From assembly GCF_024612015.1 (NCBI RefSeq), contig NZ_CP102512.1, positions 4,960,001-5,024,000 of the forward strand: a DNA stretch of 64,000 bases, given 5' to 3'. The position numbers and the translations under genes were made by a program. Source of the DNA: Streptomyces sp. CA-210063 (GTDB lineage: Bacteria > Actinomycetota > Actinomycetes > Streptomycetales > Streptomycetaceae). Shown piece by piece: positions 25,747 through 33,618 of the stretch (position 1 is the stretch's first letter; every line of letters begins with the position of its first letter). The notes beneath the pieces were generated by a model. That model was given only the letters and a program-made list of their open reading frames with translations, ran no database searches and was not told the DNA's origin.

Positions 25747-25964
25747 CGGCTGCGCTTCTCCGCCTCGTGCAGACGCTCGGCGTCCTCGACGGCACCCCAC
25801 TCACGCGCACGCTCGAAGTGACGGCTGATGCGCGCCGCACGCTCCTGCTGCTCGGCGTAGAAGTGCAGAGCGAGATTGACCGCCTCTTTCTTGGTCCTGA
25901 CCTTTGACAGGGCCATGGCGCGCTCCAGGGCGTCGTCGTCGATGTCGATCTGGGTCACTGACAT
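25743..25964 (-). CDS. vapB: VapB-type antitoxin
   Basis: 73 residues from ATG 25964 with GGGAGG upstream. MSVTQIDIDDDALERAMALS followed by KVRTKKEAVNLALHFYAEQQ is the ribbon-helix-helix pattern of VapB antitoxins; the charged C-terminus (ERAREWGAVEDAERLHEAEKR) is where the toxin is usually bound. Co-transcribed with vapC through a four-base overlap. A long upstream extension of the frame has no coding character. Confidence 0.87.
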   Translation of the reverse strand: MSVTQIDIDDDALERAMALSKVRTKKEAVNLALHFYAEQQERAARISRHFERAREWGAVEDAERLHEAEKRSR

Positions 25965-25982
25965 CCGGCACCTCCCGCTCGC

Positions 25983-26020
25983 ATGTTGGTGATGTACATA
26001 GAAGAATACGCTACCAACAT
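25983..26020 (-). promoter_or_regulatory. Probable vapBC operator
   Basis: Perfect 8-bp inverted repeat ATGTTGGT (25983-25990) / ACCAACAT (26013-26020), 19 bp upstream of the vapB start. The A/T-rich centre (TATTCT, TATGTA on the minus strand) is a likely promoter. Autorepression by VapB-VapC is the family norm. Confidence 0.6.
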
Positions 26021-26152
26021 TCGTAGGTCCACGTCCGCATGCCGAATCCAGGTATGTGCAGTGGCAACGGACACTCCAGATCAGCCTGCGAGACGCTGCG
26101 GTTCGGTCGGCGCAAGCGTCACCCGCCCGTATCGCCCGACTGCTCGTGGTGC

Positions 26153-26170
26153 CGTGCCCACAGTGTGCCC
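26153..26170. repeat. Arm-type direct repeat pair, copy C (diverged)
   Basis: CGTGCCC-ACAG-TGTGCCC. The bases after it (GTAAGAGCGG, then CGGTCA) still match those after copy A, but no att core follows; at about 26190 the sequence turns into a polymorphic-toxin gene fragment. Confidence 0.6.
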
Positions 26171-26189
26171 GTAAGAGCGGAAAAGCCTC

Positions 26190-26615
26190 GGTCACGGTCG
26201 ACGACCTGCACACGTACTACGTGCTGGCGGGCTCGACACCCGACCTGGTGCACAACGAGTGCCCCCGTCCATCGCGCTCGGGTTCGCGGAGACGGCGGAC
26301 AACCCTTTCGCGCTCGCGGACTTCGCCGACCGGACCGGGGCCAAGATGTACCGGGACTGGAGCGACGGAAACTGGACATCCACCCTTAAGGAAGCCAACG
26401 ATCCGAAAAGCACCGTGCAGATCCACTTCAACCTCGAAGGCATCGACGACCCGGTAGGACTCGCCCGTTCCATGGACGGTGTGGCCTCCCCGAGTGGCGG
26501 CGACTACACCGCATGGGAACTGTCACAGATCAAGAACGCCCCGGCCTCCGTGCAGGCCCGGGTCACCTGGTACGACGAATATGGGGACGTCGTCTCCAGT
26601 CCTTTCGGAGGGTGA
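26190..26615 (+). pseudogene. Truncated polymorphic toxin tip (HINT end plus toxin domain), frameshifted
   Basis: The first part reads DLHTYYVLAGSTPDLVHN, the conserved C-terminal end of the pretoxin HINT domain found in RHS-like secreted toxins. The frame then continues as arginine-rich shadow, while the next frame opens at 26259 with PPSIALGFAETADNPFALAD and runs to 26615 (FADRTGAKMYRDWSDGNW ... ARVTWYDEYGDVVSSPFGG). A single-base shift near 26255-26262 joins them. All upstream toxin sequence is missing. The toxin domain (about 118 residues) is not a family I recognise. It overlaps the downstream immunity gene by four bases (GTGA), as is usual. Confidence 0.7.
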
Positions 26616-26968
26616 ACGCTGTGCAACCGCAAGTCGTGGGCCGGGAGGAGCTTCCTCTCCACTTCAAGCGGCCCTTCCTGGTCTGGTCCTACCAAGCGTC
26701 CCATCGCCGCCTCGTGTTGCGGGCAAGCCCGGGAGGCGGAGTGGACGGGACGGTGGAGATCGAGTTTCTGGACGTCCTGGGCATGAAGCTGAAGTCCCAG
26801 TACTCCGAGCTCCGGGTCTCCGCCGCCCCCGACACGGTCACCACCGGCATCGACGAGTTCGTGGCCATCCCGGCCAGACATCGGTCCAAATTCACCACGT
26901 TGCTCGTCTCGGACGGCTCGGACGACGGTTTCGTGATCTGCGGCTCGCTCCGCGTCCACGAGGACTGA
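26612..26968 (+). CDS. Probable immunity protein of the toxin tip
   Basis: 118 residues from GTG 26612, overlapping the toxin stop. Beta-rich, with no signal peptide: LPLHFKRPFLVWSYQASHRR, VDGTVEIEFLDVLGMKLKSQ, FTTLLVSDGSDDGFVICGSL. The position directly after a HINT-linked toxin tip and the translational coupling are the evidence for an immunity role; no family is recognised. The frame is intact even though the toxin is broken, as expected for a retained orphan immunity gene. A strong terminator follows 25 bp later. Confidence 0.6.
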   Translation: MNAVQPQVVGREELPLHFKRPFLVWSYQASHRRLVLRASPGGGVDGTVEIEFLDVLGMKLKSQYSELRVSAAPDTVTTGIDEFVAIPARHRSKFTTLLVSDGSDDGFVICGSLRVHED

Positions 26969-26992
26969 CTCTGCGGAGCTCGCACCACAACC

Positions 26993-27039
26993 GACCGCTC
27001 CCCGCCCCGGCTGCACCACTGCCGGGGCGGGGAGCGGTC
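26993..27039 (+). terminator. Strong hairpin terminator after the immunity gene
   Basis: A 19-bp perfect stem, GACCGCTCCCCGCCCCGGC and its complement, around a nine-base loop. Confidence 0.85.
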
Positions 27040-27353
27040 ATCGCTTGCGAGTGAGCTGCCTCCTCGCCCCGGACAGCAGGGTCCTCACCGCGAGGGCTGA
27101 AGTCTTTGCATGCAAAGGCAGATCCCTCGTCCCAAGTGGCCGCATCGCGCCGCGCGCACCGCCTTGCACACCCGCCCCCCGTCATGGAAATCGAAGCCCG
27201 CGGCGCAGAACCGGCATTGAGTGATCTCGCAGACCAGAGCCGGGAGCGCATCCATGTGCAGCCGAAACGCCTCCTCCGTCGGCCTTCACGTCGACGCGGC
27301 CCCCAGCTCGGAAGGAAACGGCACAGGCACGCCACGCGCCCACCTCACGGCGC
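27040..27353. other. Intergenic, nothing recognised
   Basis: 314 bp between the terminator and the second arm-repeat module. No gene, repeat or hairpin is supported. Confidence 0.45.
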
Positions 27354-27371
27354 CGTGCCCATAGCGTGCCC
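27354..27371. repeat. Arm-type direct repeat pair, copy B
   Basis: CGTGCCC-ATAG-CGTGCCC, identical to copy A. Starts exactly 116 bp before att core 2. The following ACCACGGTCAACA is also shared with copy A. Confidence 0.7.
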
Positions 27372-27469
27372 TTCAGAGCGGACAACCACGGTCAACAAAG
27401 GTGCCACCAAGCACTCACGCCTGCTCTGGCATGACGAATCTATGCAGGTCACAAGCCGCATGGGTGCCG

Positions 27470-27523
27470 AAGCGCCGTCGCTTCCCAAGCTGAGAGCGCG
27501 AGTTCGATTCTCGTCACCCGCTC
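27470..27523 (+). repeat. tRNA-Gly(CCC) 3'-half attachment core, copy 2
   Basis: Same 54-bp core as copy 1 with one mismatch, and followed by CACATTG so that an encoded CCA end (CTCCA) is kept. No 5' tRNA half is present. With copy 1 it brackets 2.6 kb holding vapBC and the toxin/immunity remnant. Confidence 0.85.
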
Positions 27524-27531
27524 CACATTGA

Positions 27532-27556
27532 AACCCCAGGTCGATGGCCTGGGGTT
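27532..27556 (+). terminator. Hairpin after attachment copy 2
   Basis: AACCCCAGG / CCTGGGGTT with a seven-base loop and a T-rich tail (GTTTGTTG), homologous to the hairpin after copy 1; a likely tRNA terminator. Confidence 0.7.
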
Positions 27557-27585
27557 GTTTGTTGTCCAGTCCAACTTGAGGGTGG

Positions 27586-27603
27586 CGTGCCCTTCGCGTG
27601 CCC
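27586..27603. repeat. Arm-type direct repeat pair, copy D
   Basis: CGTGCCC-TTCG-CGTGCCC, on the right side of att copy 2. It has the same spacing as copies A to C but a different centre. Confidence 0.5.
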
Positions 27604-27655
27604 GGACGCGTTATCGGTGACCTGCGTCATGCCCTGAGCGAATAGCGATGAAGTC

Positions 27656-28015
27656 GTGTACACGGAGGGCGACTTGCCGGCCGCCTGCCGGTGCCCGGCT
27701 TGCCCGCCCTGGAGCGAGGACGAGGCGAAGGCGGTCGAGTTCGTGAGGCGCTTGGTGCCCAACGTGCAGCGGCCGGGCTTCACCGCCGCGCTCGCCTTCG
27801 CCGGGACCGAGGCCACTGGTCCGGAGGGCATCGGCTTCGTCACCGCCTGGACCACCCTCTCCCCCTTCCCCACCGACGGCTGTACCCCCAGGCCGCCGCG
27901 GGCCTCGGCCCCGAACGCACCGTCGACTTGCTGTGCGGGGCCCGAGAGACAGACGAGTTGGCCGTCCGCGCCGACGCCCGGGGCACCGGCCTCGCCGCCG
28001 CGCGGGCGGGGACGT
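27656..28015 (+). pseudogene. GNAT acetyltransferase remnant, frameshifted
   Basis: The first frame reads ALAFAGTEATGPEGIGFVTAW and TTLSPFPTDGC; the neighbouring frame continues as YPQAAAGLGPERTVDLL and DELAVRADARGTGLAAA, the acetyl-CoA-binding motif A of GNAT enzymes. A shift near 27880 and loss of the C-terminus leave no functional product. It has no separate start. Confidence 0.65.
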
Positions 28016-28227
28016 CGGGCAAGTGGGCCTCTGTGACAAGCAGGCCGAGGATTGCCGGCATGGGCGCCGACTGGGGCTTGGCGTTCCGAGGGAAAGCGAG
28101 GCCGACTGCGGATATCGCGACCCGATCACCACACGCGAAAGCGCGCTATCGTCGAAGAAACGGGCGCCATCGACAGGTCCTGACCGCATCGGATGGGTCG
28201 TCCGGCCGCGAAGAGCGTGTGTGTGCG

Positions 28228-28243
28228 GTAAGCGTTCGCTTAC
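28228..28243. promoter_or_regulatory. 16-bp palindrome upstream of bfr
   Basis: GTAAGCG-TT-CGCTTAC, 68 bp before the bacterioferritin start. Size and symmetry fit an operator for a dimeric (for example TetR-like) repressor; the regulator is unknown. Confidence 0.45.
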
Positions 28244-28311
28244 TGGGTCGGCCACTGGTGGCAATGGATGCGTGGCGTCGAGTCTGCCTGTCTCGGGAAG
28301 GACGGCTTGCC

Positions 28312-28791
28312 ATGCAGAGCGACCCCGAGGTGCTTGAGTTCCTCAATGAGCAACTGACCGCGGAGCTGACGGCGATCAACCAGTACTTCCTGCACGCCAA
28401 GATGCAGGAGAGCAACGGCTGGCCGAAGCTCGCGCAGTACACGCGACACGAGTCGTTCGACGAGATGAACCACGCGGAGACCCTCACCGACCGAATCCTG
28501 TTGCTCAACGGCCTGCCCAACTACCAGCGGCTCTTCCATGTGCGCGTGGGGCAGTCCGTCACCGAGATGTTCCAGGCGGACCGCGAGGTCGAGGTCGAGG
28601 CGATCGACCGTCTCCGGCGCGGCATCGAGGTCATGCGCTCCAAGGGCGACATCACCTCGGCGAACATCTTCGAGTCGATCCTCGCCGACGAGGAGCACCA
28701 CATCGACTACCTCGACACGCAGCTCGGACTGATCGAGAAGCTGGGCGAGCCGCTCTACATCGCCCAGGTGGTCGAGCAGCCGGAGAGCTGA
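28312..28791 (+). CDS. bfr: Bacterioferritin
   Basis: 159 residues from ATG 28312 with GGAAGGA upstream. The ferroxidase site is complete: Glu18, Glu51, His54, Glu94, Glu127 and His130 all fall at the canonical positions, and Met52 is the haem-binding methionine. Bacterioferritin oxidises and stores iron in a 24-mer shell. The length is typical (about 158). It lies 220 bp upstream of an iron-box-controlled ferric iron ABC transporter, in the same direction, so uptake and storage genes are adjacent. Confidence 0.96.
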   Translation: MQSDPEVLEFLNEQLTAELTAINQYFLHAKMQESNGWPKLAQYTRHESFDEMNHAETLTDRILLLNGLPNYQRLFHVRVGQSVTEMFQADREVEVEAIDRLRRGIEVMRSKGDITSANIFESILADEEHHIDYLDTQLGLIEKLGEPLYIAQVVEQPES

Positions 28792-28953
28792 TCGCGAGCT
28801 GACGGCGAGCTGACGGCGAAACGCCCGCTGCCGGGCACGGCCTGCCCGGCGGCTGAGCCGCGTGTGCGACTTGTCACCGACGGCCTCTACTCACGGGCGT
28901 CTACTCATCACGGGCGTCGACCCGAATGCCGGATAAAAGTGGGCATACTTAAA

Positions 28954-28972
28954 GAAGCTTAGCCTGACCTAA
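28954..28972 (+). promoter_or_regulatory. DmdR/IdeR-type iron box
   Basis: The 19 bp on the plus strand match the consensus TTAGGTTAGCCTAACCTAA at 15 positions, with TTAGCCT and ACCTAA intact. It lies 40 bp before the transporter start, so the operon should be repressed by iron-loaded DmdR. Confidence 0.75.
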
Positions 28973-29011
28973 CCATGGCCCCGGCATGACCGGCGACGGA
29001 GGAGCGGCATC

Positions 29012-30097
29012 GTGAGTATCCCCGGGATGAGGCCCCTGCTGGCGTCGGCCCTCGGCGGGTTGCTGGCCCTGGGAGCCACGGCCTGCGGCTCGGAACAGGC
29101 CGCGCGGACCGAGGCCGCGCAGACCGAGGCGGGTCGGGCCGAGGCCCAAGCGGGCTCGGACAAGAAGATCACCGTGTACAGCGGTCGGAGCGAGTCGCTC
29201 GTCGAGCCGGTGCTGGAGGACTTCCAGGAGGCCAGCGGTATCACCGTCGAGGTGCGCTACGGCGATACCGCGCAGATGGCCGCCCAGTTGCAGGAAGAGG
29301 GCAGCCGGAGCCCGGCGGATGTCTTGCTCGCCCAAGATGCCGGGGCCCTGGGGGCCGTGGCCGAGAAGGGTCTCTTCGCCGAGCTGCCCGACGAGGTGCT
29401 GGACAAGGTGCCGACCGCCTATCGGGACGAGGACGGCGAGTGGGTCGGTGTGACGGGCCGCGTGCGCACGATGGTCTACGACACGGACCAGGTCTCCGAG
29501 GCCGATCTGCCCAAGTCGGTGTTCGAGCTGACCGAGCCCGAATGGAAGGGCAAGGTCGGCATCGCACCGACCAACGGCTCGTTCCAGGCGTTCATCACCG
29601 CGATGCGGGTGGAGCACGGCGACGAGAAGACCGAGGACTTCCTCGCGGGGCTGAAGGCCAATGACGCGCAGATCCGCGAGGGGAACGCGCCGATCGTCGC
29701 CGACGTCGACTCCGGCGAACTCGCTTCCGGGCTGGTCAACCACTACTACGTGTACGAGCTGGCCAAGGAGGAAGGCGCCACCGTCGACGCGCTGAAGGCG
29801 AAGAACCACTTCTTCCCGGACAAGGACATCGGCAGCCTCGTCAACGTCTCCGGTGTGGGCGTGCTGGACAAGGCCGACGACGATGCCGACGTCCGCGAGT
29901 TCGTCGACTATCTGCTGGGCACCCAGGCCCAGACCTACTTCGCCGAGCAGACGTACGAGTACCCGCTGATCGACGGCGTCGCCACCGCCCCCGGCCTGCC
30001 CCGGCTCTCCTCGCTGAACACACCGGACATCGACCTCAACGACCTGGACGACCTGGCGGCCACCGTCCAAATGATCAGGGAATCGGGGCTCGTCTGA
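29012..30097 (+). CDS. Ferric iron ABC transporter, substrate-binding lipoprotein
   Basis: 361 residues from GTG 29012 with GGAGGAG upstream. Lipobox GATACGS gives a lipidated Cys25. The mature part begins with KKITVYSGRSESLVEPVLED and continues with VRYGDTAQMAAQLQEEG, VTGRVRTMVYDTD, and LVNHYYVYELA with the paired tyrosines that bind Fe(III) in FbpA/FutA proteins. First gene of a binding protein, permease, ATPase operon just behind an iron box. It should deliver Fe(III) to the permease at the membrane surface. Confidence 0.93.
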   Translation: MSIPGMRPLLASALGGLLALGATACGSEQAARTEAAQTEAGRAEAQAGSDKKITVYSGRSESLVEPVLEDFQEASGITVEVRYGDTAQMAAQLQEEGSRSPADVLLAQDAGALGAVAEKGLFAELPDEVLDKVPTAYRDEDGEWVGVTGRVRTMVYDTDQVSEADLPKSVFELTEPEWKGKVGIAPTNGSFQAFITAMRVEHGDEKTEDFLAGLKANDAQIREGNAPIVADVDSGELASGLVNHYYVYELAKEEGATVDALKAKNHFFPDKDIGSLVNVSGVGVLDKADDDADVREFVDYLLGTQAQTYFAEQTYEYPLIDGVATAPGLPRLSSLNTPDIDLNDLDDLAATVQMIRESGLV

Positions 30098-30114
30098 CCA
30101 TCACGCCGCTCCTC

Positions 30115-31662
30115 GTGCTGCGCCGGGCGCGGCGGCTGGTGCCGCGTCCGGCACTGGCCTGCGCGGCGATGCTCGCCATCGGCGTCGCCCTCGTTCCGCT
30201 GGCCTATCTGGGGATACGGGTCGGCGAGGCGGGCTGGGACCGGATCGCCGACGAACTGTTCACTGAGCGCACCGGGGAACTGATCGTCCGGAGCGTGGCG
30301 CTGGCGGCGGTCGTCACCGCGGCCTGCGCGGTCCTGGGCGTGGTCGCGGCGTTCTTGGTCACCCGCACCGACCTACCGGCCCGGCGGCTGTTCGGGGTGC
30401 TCGCCGCGCTTCCCCTCGCGGTTCCCAGCTACGTCGCCGCCTTCGCCTGGGTGTCCACGGTGGAGGACTTCGAGGGCTTCTGGGCCGCGGCCCTCGTGCT
30501 CACGCTGGTCTCGTACCCGTACGTCTACCTGCCGGTCGCCGCCGCGCTGGTCGGTGTGGATCCGGCGCAGGAGGAGGTGGCCAGGTCCCTGGGACGCGGC
30601 CCGTGGCACACGACTGTCGGCGTGACGCTGCGCCAGGTACGGCCGGCGGTGGCGGCGGGAGCGCTGCTCGTCGCGCTCTACGTGCTCTCCGACTTCGGCG
30701 CCGTCTCGATCCTGCGGGTGGAGGTCCTCACCCGTGCCGTCTTCACCTCGATCAACCTGGGCTTCGACCGCACCGGGGCGCTCGTGCTCGCCACGGCCCT
30801 CGTCGCCCTCACGGCGCTGGTGCTTCTCGCCGAGCAGCTCAGTCGACGGCGTGCGGCCCGCTACGCCCGCCTCGGCGGCGGGGCACCCCGGCCGCCGATC
30901 CGACTGCGCCTGGGCCGGTCGCGGTGGCCGGCCGTGCTCGGGCTCACCGGTGTGATCGGGGCGGCTCTCGGCGTGCCGGCGCTGAGTCTGGGCCGGTGGT
31001 TCGGGGAGGGCGTCTCACGGCCCGGGTCGCTCGGCGAACTCGCCTCCGCAGCCGGGAACTCGCTGCAGGTCGCCCTGCTCGGCACGGGCCTGACCATGGT
31101 GCTGGCGATGCCGGTCGGACTGCTGTCCGCCCGCGCTCCTGGCCTGCTCTCCGTGGCTCTGGACCGCCTGGCGTATCTCTCGCACGCGCTGCCCGGTCTG
31201 GTCATCGGGCTGTCGCTGGTGTTCTTCGGCATCAACGTGGCCTACCCGCTGTACCAGAGCGTGTGGCTGCTCGCACTCGCGTACGCGGCCCTGTTCCTGC
31301 CCCTCGCGGTCGCGGCCGTCGGCGCGGCTGCGTCACAGGCCCCACCCGGCCTGGAGGAGGTGGCCCGCTCACTCGGGCGGCGACGGGCGTACGTACTCCG
31401 CACGGTGACCCTGCCACTGGCGGCGCCCGGCATCGGCGCCGGCGCCGCACTGGTCTTCCTCACCTGTATGAAGGAACTGCCCGCCACGCTGCTGCTGCGC
31501 CCCACAGGAATGGACACCCTCGCCACCGGTTTGTGGAAGCACACCTCGGTCGCCGCGTACGCGGCCGCCGCACCCTACGCGGCCCTGTTGGTGCTCATCG
31601 CCGCCGTGCCCACGTGGTGGCTGTCGGCACGCACCGGCGTCCTCACCCGTACAGGCGGCTGA
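30115..31662 (+). CDS. Ferric iron ABC transporter, permease
   Basis: 515 residues, a two-domain permease with about 12 membrane helices. Both EAA loops are present: EEVARSLGRGPWHTTVGVTL in the first half and EEVARSLGRRRAYVLRTVTL in the second, the FbpB/FutB pattern. It starts at GTG 30115, 17 bp after the binding-protein gene, with no strong ribosome-binding site, so translation may be coupled. The end is one base from the ATPase start. Confidence 0.93.
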   Translation: MLRRARRLVPRPALACAAMLAIGVALVPLAYLGIRVGEAGWDRIADELFTERTGELIVRSVALAAVVTAACAVLGVVAAFLVTRTDLPARRLFGVLAALPLAVPSYVAAFAWVSTVEDFEGFWAAALVLTLVSYPYVYLPVAAALVGVDPAQEEVARSLGRGPWHTTVGVTLRQVRPAVAAGALLVALYVLSDFGAVSILRVEVLTRAVFTSINLGFDRTGALVLATALVALTALVLLAEQLSRRRAARYARLGGGAPRPPIRLRLGRSRWPAVLGLTGVIGAALGVPALSLGRWFGEGVSRPGSLGELASAAGNSLQVALLGTGLTMVLAMPVGLLSARAPGLLSVALDRLAYLSHALPGLVIGLSLVFFGINVAYPLYQSVWLLALAYAALFLPLAVAAVGAAASQAPPGLEEVARSLGRRRAYVLRTVTLPLAAPGIGAGAALVFLTCMKELPATLLLRPTGMDTLATGLWKHTSVAAYAAAAPYAALLVLIAAVPTWWLSARTGVLTRTGG

Positions 31663-31663
31663 C

Positions 31664-32749
31664 ATGGCGGAACTGCGCATCGCCGACGTCCACAAAGCCT
31701 ACGGCCGCGTCCAGGCACTGTCCGGCGTGGACCTCAGAGTCCGCTCCGGAGCGCTCGTCGCCGTCCTCGGCCCCTCCGGCTCGGGCAAGACCACGCTGCT
31801 GCGCTGCATCGCGGGCTTCGAGGCGCCGGACGCCGGAGAGATCCGGATCGACGGCCGCCGTGTCGCCACCCCCGACGCCTCGGTGCCGCCGGAGCGGCGG
31901 CGGATCGCGGTGGTCCCCCAGGAGGGCGCGCTCTTCCCGCACCTGTCCGTCCTCGGCAACGTCGCCTACGGGCTCGGCCGGGCGGCCCGGCGGGCCGGCC
32001 GAGCGGCTGCCGTACTGGACCTGGTGGGGCTGGCAGGCTTCGAGGACCGGATGCCGCACCACCTCTCCGGCGGGCAGCAGCAGCGCGTCGCGGTCGCCCG
32101 AGCACTCGCGCCGCGCCCGCCGGTCGTGCTGCTCGACGAGCCGTTCAACGCTCTCGATGCCGCGCTGCGCGCCGAAGTGCGACGGGACGTCTGGCAGGCA
32201 CTGCACGCCGACGGCGCCACGGCGGTCCTCGTCACCCACGATCAGGCGGAGGCGCTGTCGATGGCCGAGGAGATCGCGGTCATGCGGGACGGCCGTATCG
32301 TCCAGATGGGCCCCCCGGAATTCCTCTACGCCTCACCGGCCGACCCGTGGGTGGCCGGGTTCGTCGGCGAGGCGGTATGGCTGCCCGGTGTGATGGACGG
32401 CGACCGGGCTCGCACCCCTCTGGGCACGGTAGGACTCACACCGCACGAAGGCGGTGCGCCGATCGGCCCGACGCGCGTGCTGCTACGGCCCGAACAGATC
32501 ACGCTCGCCGCGCCGGGGGCCCGGGACGCGGTCGCCGCGACCGTGGTGCGGCGCGACTTCTACGGCCACGACGCGGTGCTCGCCCTGCGTCTGAGCGACG
32601 GCACGCTGGTGGCCGCGCGGGTCTTCGACCCGGCCGCCCTTCCACCCGCCGTCGGGGACGAGGTCGCCGTGCGCGTCCGCGGCACCGCCCGCGTCTTCCC
32701 GCCCAGCGGACGACCGGGCGGCCGCGCCCAGCCATCCAGAGGCAAGTAG
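31664..32749 (+). CDS. Ferric iron ABC transporter, ATPase
   Basis: 361 residues. Walker A GPSGSGKTT (about residues 36-44), Q-loop VVPQEGALFPHLS, signature LSGGQQQRVAVARAL, Walker B VVLLDEPFNALD, and switch His in VTHDQAEAL. The C-terminal 120 residues form a TOBE-like regulatory domain (RVLLRPEQITLAAPG, VVRRDFYGHDAVLAL), as in FbpC. It completes the importer encoded by the two genes upstream. The operon ends 28 bp before the third att scar. Confidence 0.95.
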   Translation: MAELRIADVHKAYGRVQALSGVDLRVRSGALVAVLGPSGSGKTTLLRCIAGFEAPDAGEIRIDGRRVATPDASVPPERRRIAVVPQEGALFPHLSVLGNVAYGLGRAARRAGRAAAVLDLVGLAGFEDRMPHHLSGGQQQRVAVARALAPRPPVVLLDEPFNALDAALRAEVRRDVWQALHADGATAVLVTHDQAEALSMAEEIAVMRDGRIVQMGPPEFLYASPADPWVAGFVGEAVWLPGVMDGDRARTPLGTVGLTPHEGGAPIGPTRVLLRPEQITLAAPGARDAVAATVVRRDFYGHDAVLALRLSDGTLVAARVFDPAALPPAVGDEVAVRVRGTARVFPPSGRPGGRAQPSRGK

Positions 32750-32777
32750 GACAACCCCGAGTCCGGCAGGTACCACC

Positions 32778-32828
32778 AAGCGCCGTCGCTTCCAAGCTGA
32801 GAGCGCGAGTTCGATTCTCGTCACCCGC
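32778..32828 (+). repeat. tRNA-Gly(CCC) 3'-half attachment core, copy 3 (damaged)
   Basis: The same core as copies 1 and 2, but one C is missing in the anticodon (GCTTCCAAGCT) and the match ends at CACCCGC. There is no arm-repeat module before it and no hairpin after it. It marks a further element boundary, immediately after the iron transporter operon. Confidence 0.8.
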
Positions 32829-32856
32829 CCCTGGCTGCTGTCGGGCGTCAGATCGC

Positions 32857-33618
32857 TCAATGCTTCAGGGCGTCCGAGATGGACTTGACGCCGCCGTGCG
32901 CAGTGAGTCCCCCGTCCACCGGAATCTCCGCACCGCTGATGAACGACGACTCGTCGGACAGCAAGAACACCACGAGCGGGGCGATGTCATCGACCGTCCC
33001 GCTCCTGCCCAGCGGTGTCTCTGCGATGGTCGCGTCACGAAAAGCCTTCGTGGCCTGGGCGGTCATCTCGGTCTCGATGTAACCGGGGAGCACCGTGTTG
33101 ACCCGGATCCCCTTCGGTCCCAGTTCCGTGGCCGCGATTTTCGACACGGCACGCAGGGCCCATTTACTCGCGGTGTAGGCGACGGGGTAATAGCCGGTGA
33201 GCGCGGTGGCCGACCCGATGTTCACGATGGACGAGCCGGGTGGCATGAGCGGGGACAGGCGCTGGATACCCAGCAGTGGGCCGGTGGTGTTCACCGCCTG
33301 CACGTGTGCCATGTCCTCGGGGCGTACGTCTGCGAGCCGCTTCCTCTCGATGATCCCCGCGTTATTGACCAGCCCGTGGACCTGGCCGTACGTCTCCTTC
33401 AGTTCGGCGGCCAGTTCGTCCCAGTCGCTCTCACCGCTGATGTCGAGTCGTCGGCATCCTTCGCCTTCGGGACGCGCGTCGGTGGCCACCACGGTGGCAC
33501 CGGCTCGGGCCAGCGCCCGAGCCTCGGCCGCCCCTTGCCCGCGGGCCGCTCCCGTGACGACGACGACTTTGCCTGCGAGACGCCGAGCGGGCTGCTCATG
33601 TTCGGAGGTCGAACTCAT
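32857..33618 (-). CDS. Short-chain dehydrogenase/reductase
   Basis: About 253 residues from ATG 33618 (a TTG at 33627 is also in frame). Classical SDR: cofactor motif VTGAARGQG, NNAGI, catalytic Ser in IVNIGSATALTGYY, and YTASK with catalytic Tyr and Lys. The Asp after strand 2 (VATDARPEG) favours NAD(H). The C-terminus (ISGAEIPVDGGLTAHGG) is typical. Substrate unknown. It is the first gene on the right of the last att scar and shows normal codon use. Confidence 0.88.
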   Translation of the reverse strand: MSSTSEHEQPARRLAGKVVVVTGAARGQGAAEARALARAGATVVATDARPEGEGCRRLDISGESDWDELAAELKETYGQVHGLVNNAGIIERKRLADVRPEDMAHVQAVNTTGPLLGIQRLSPLMPPGSSIVNIGSATALTGYYPVAYTASKWALRAVSKIAATELGPKGIRVNTVLPGYIETEMTAQATKAFRDATIAETPLGRSGTVDDIAPLVVFLLSDESSFISGAEIPVDGGLTAHGGVKSISDALKH

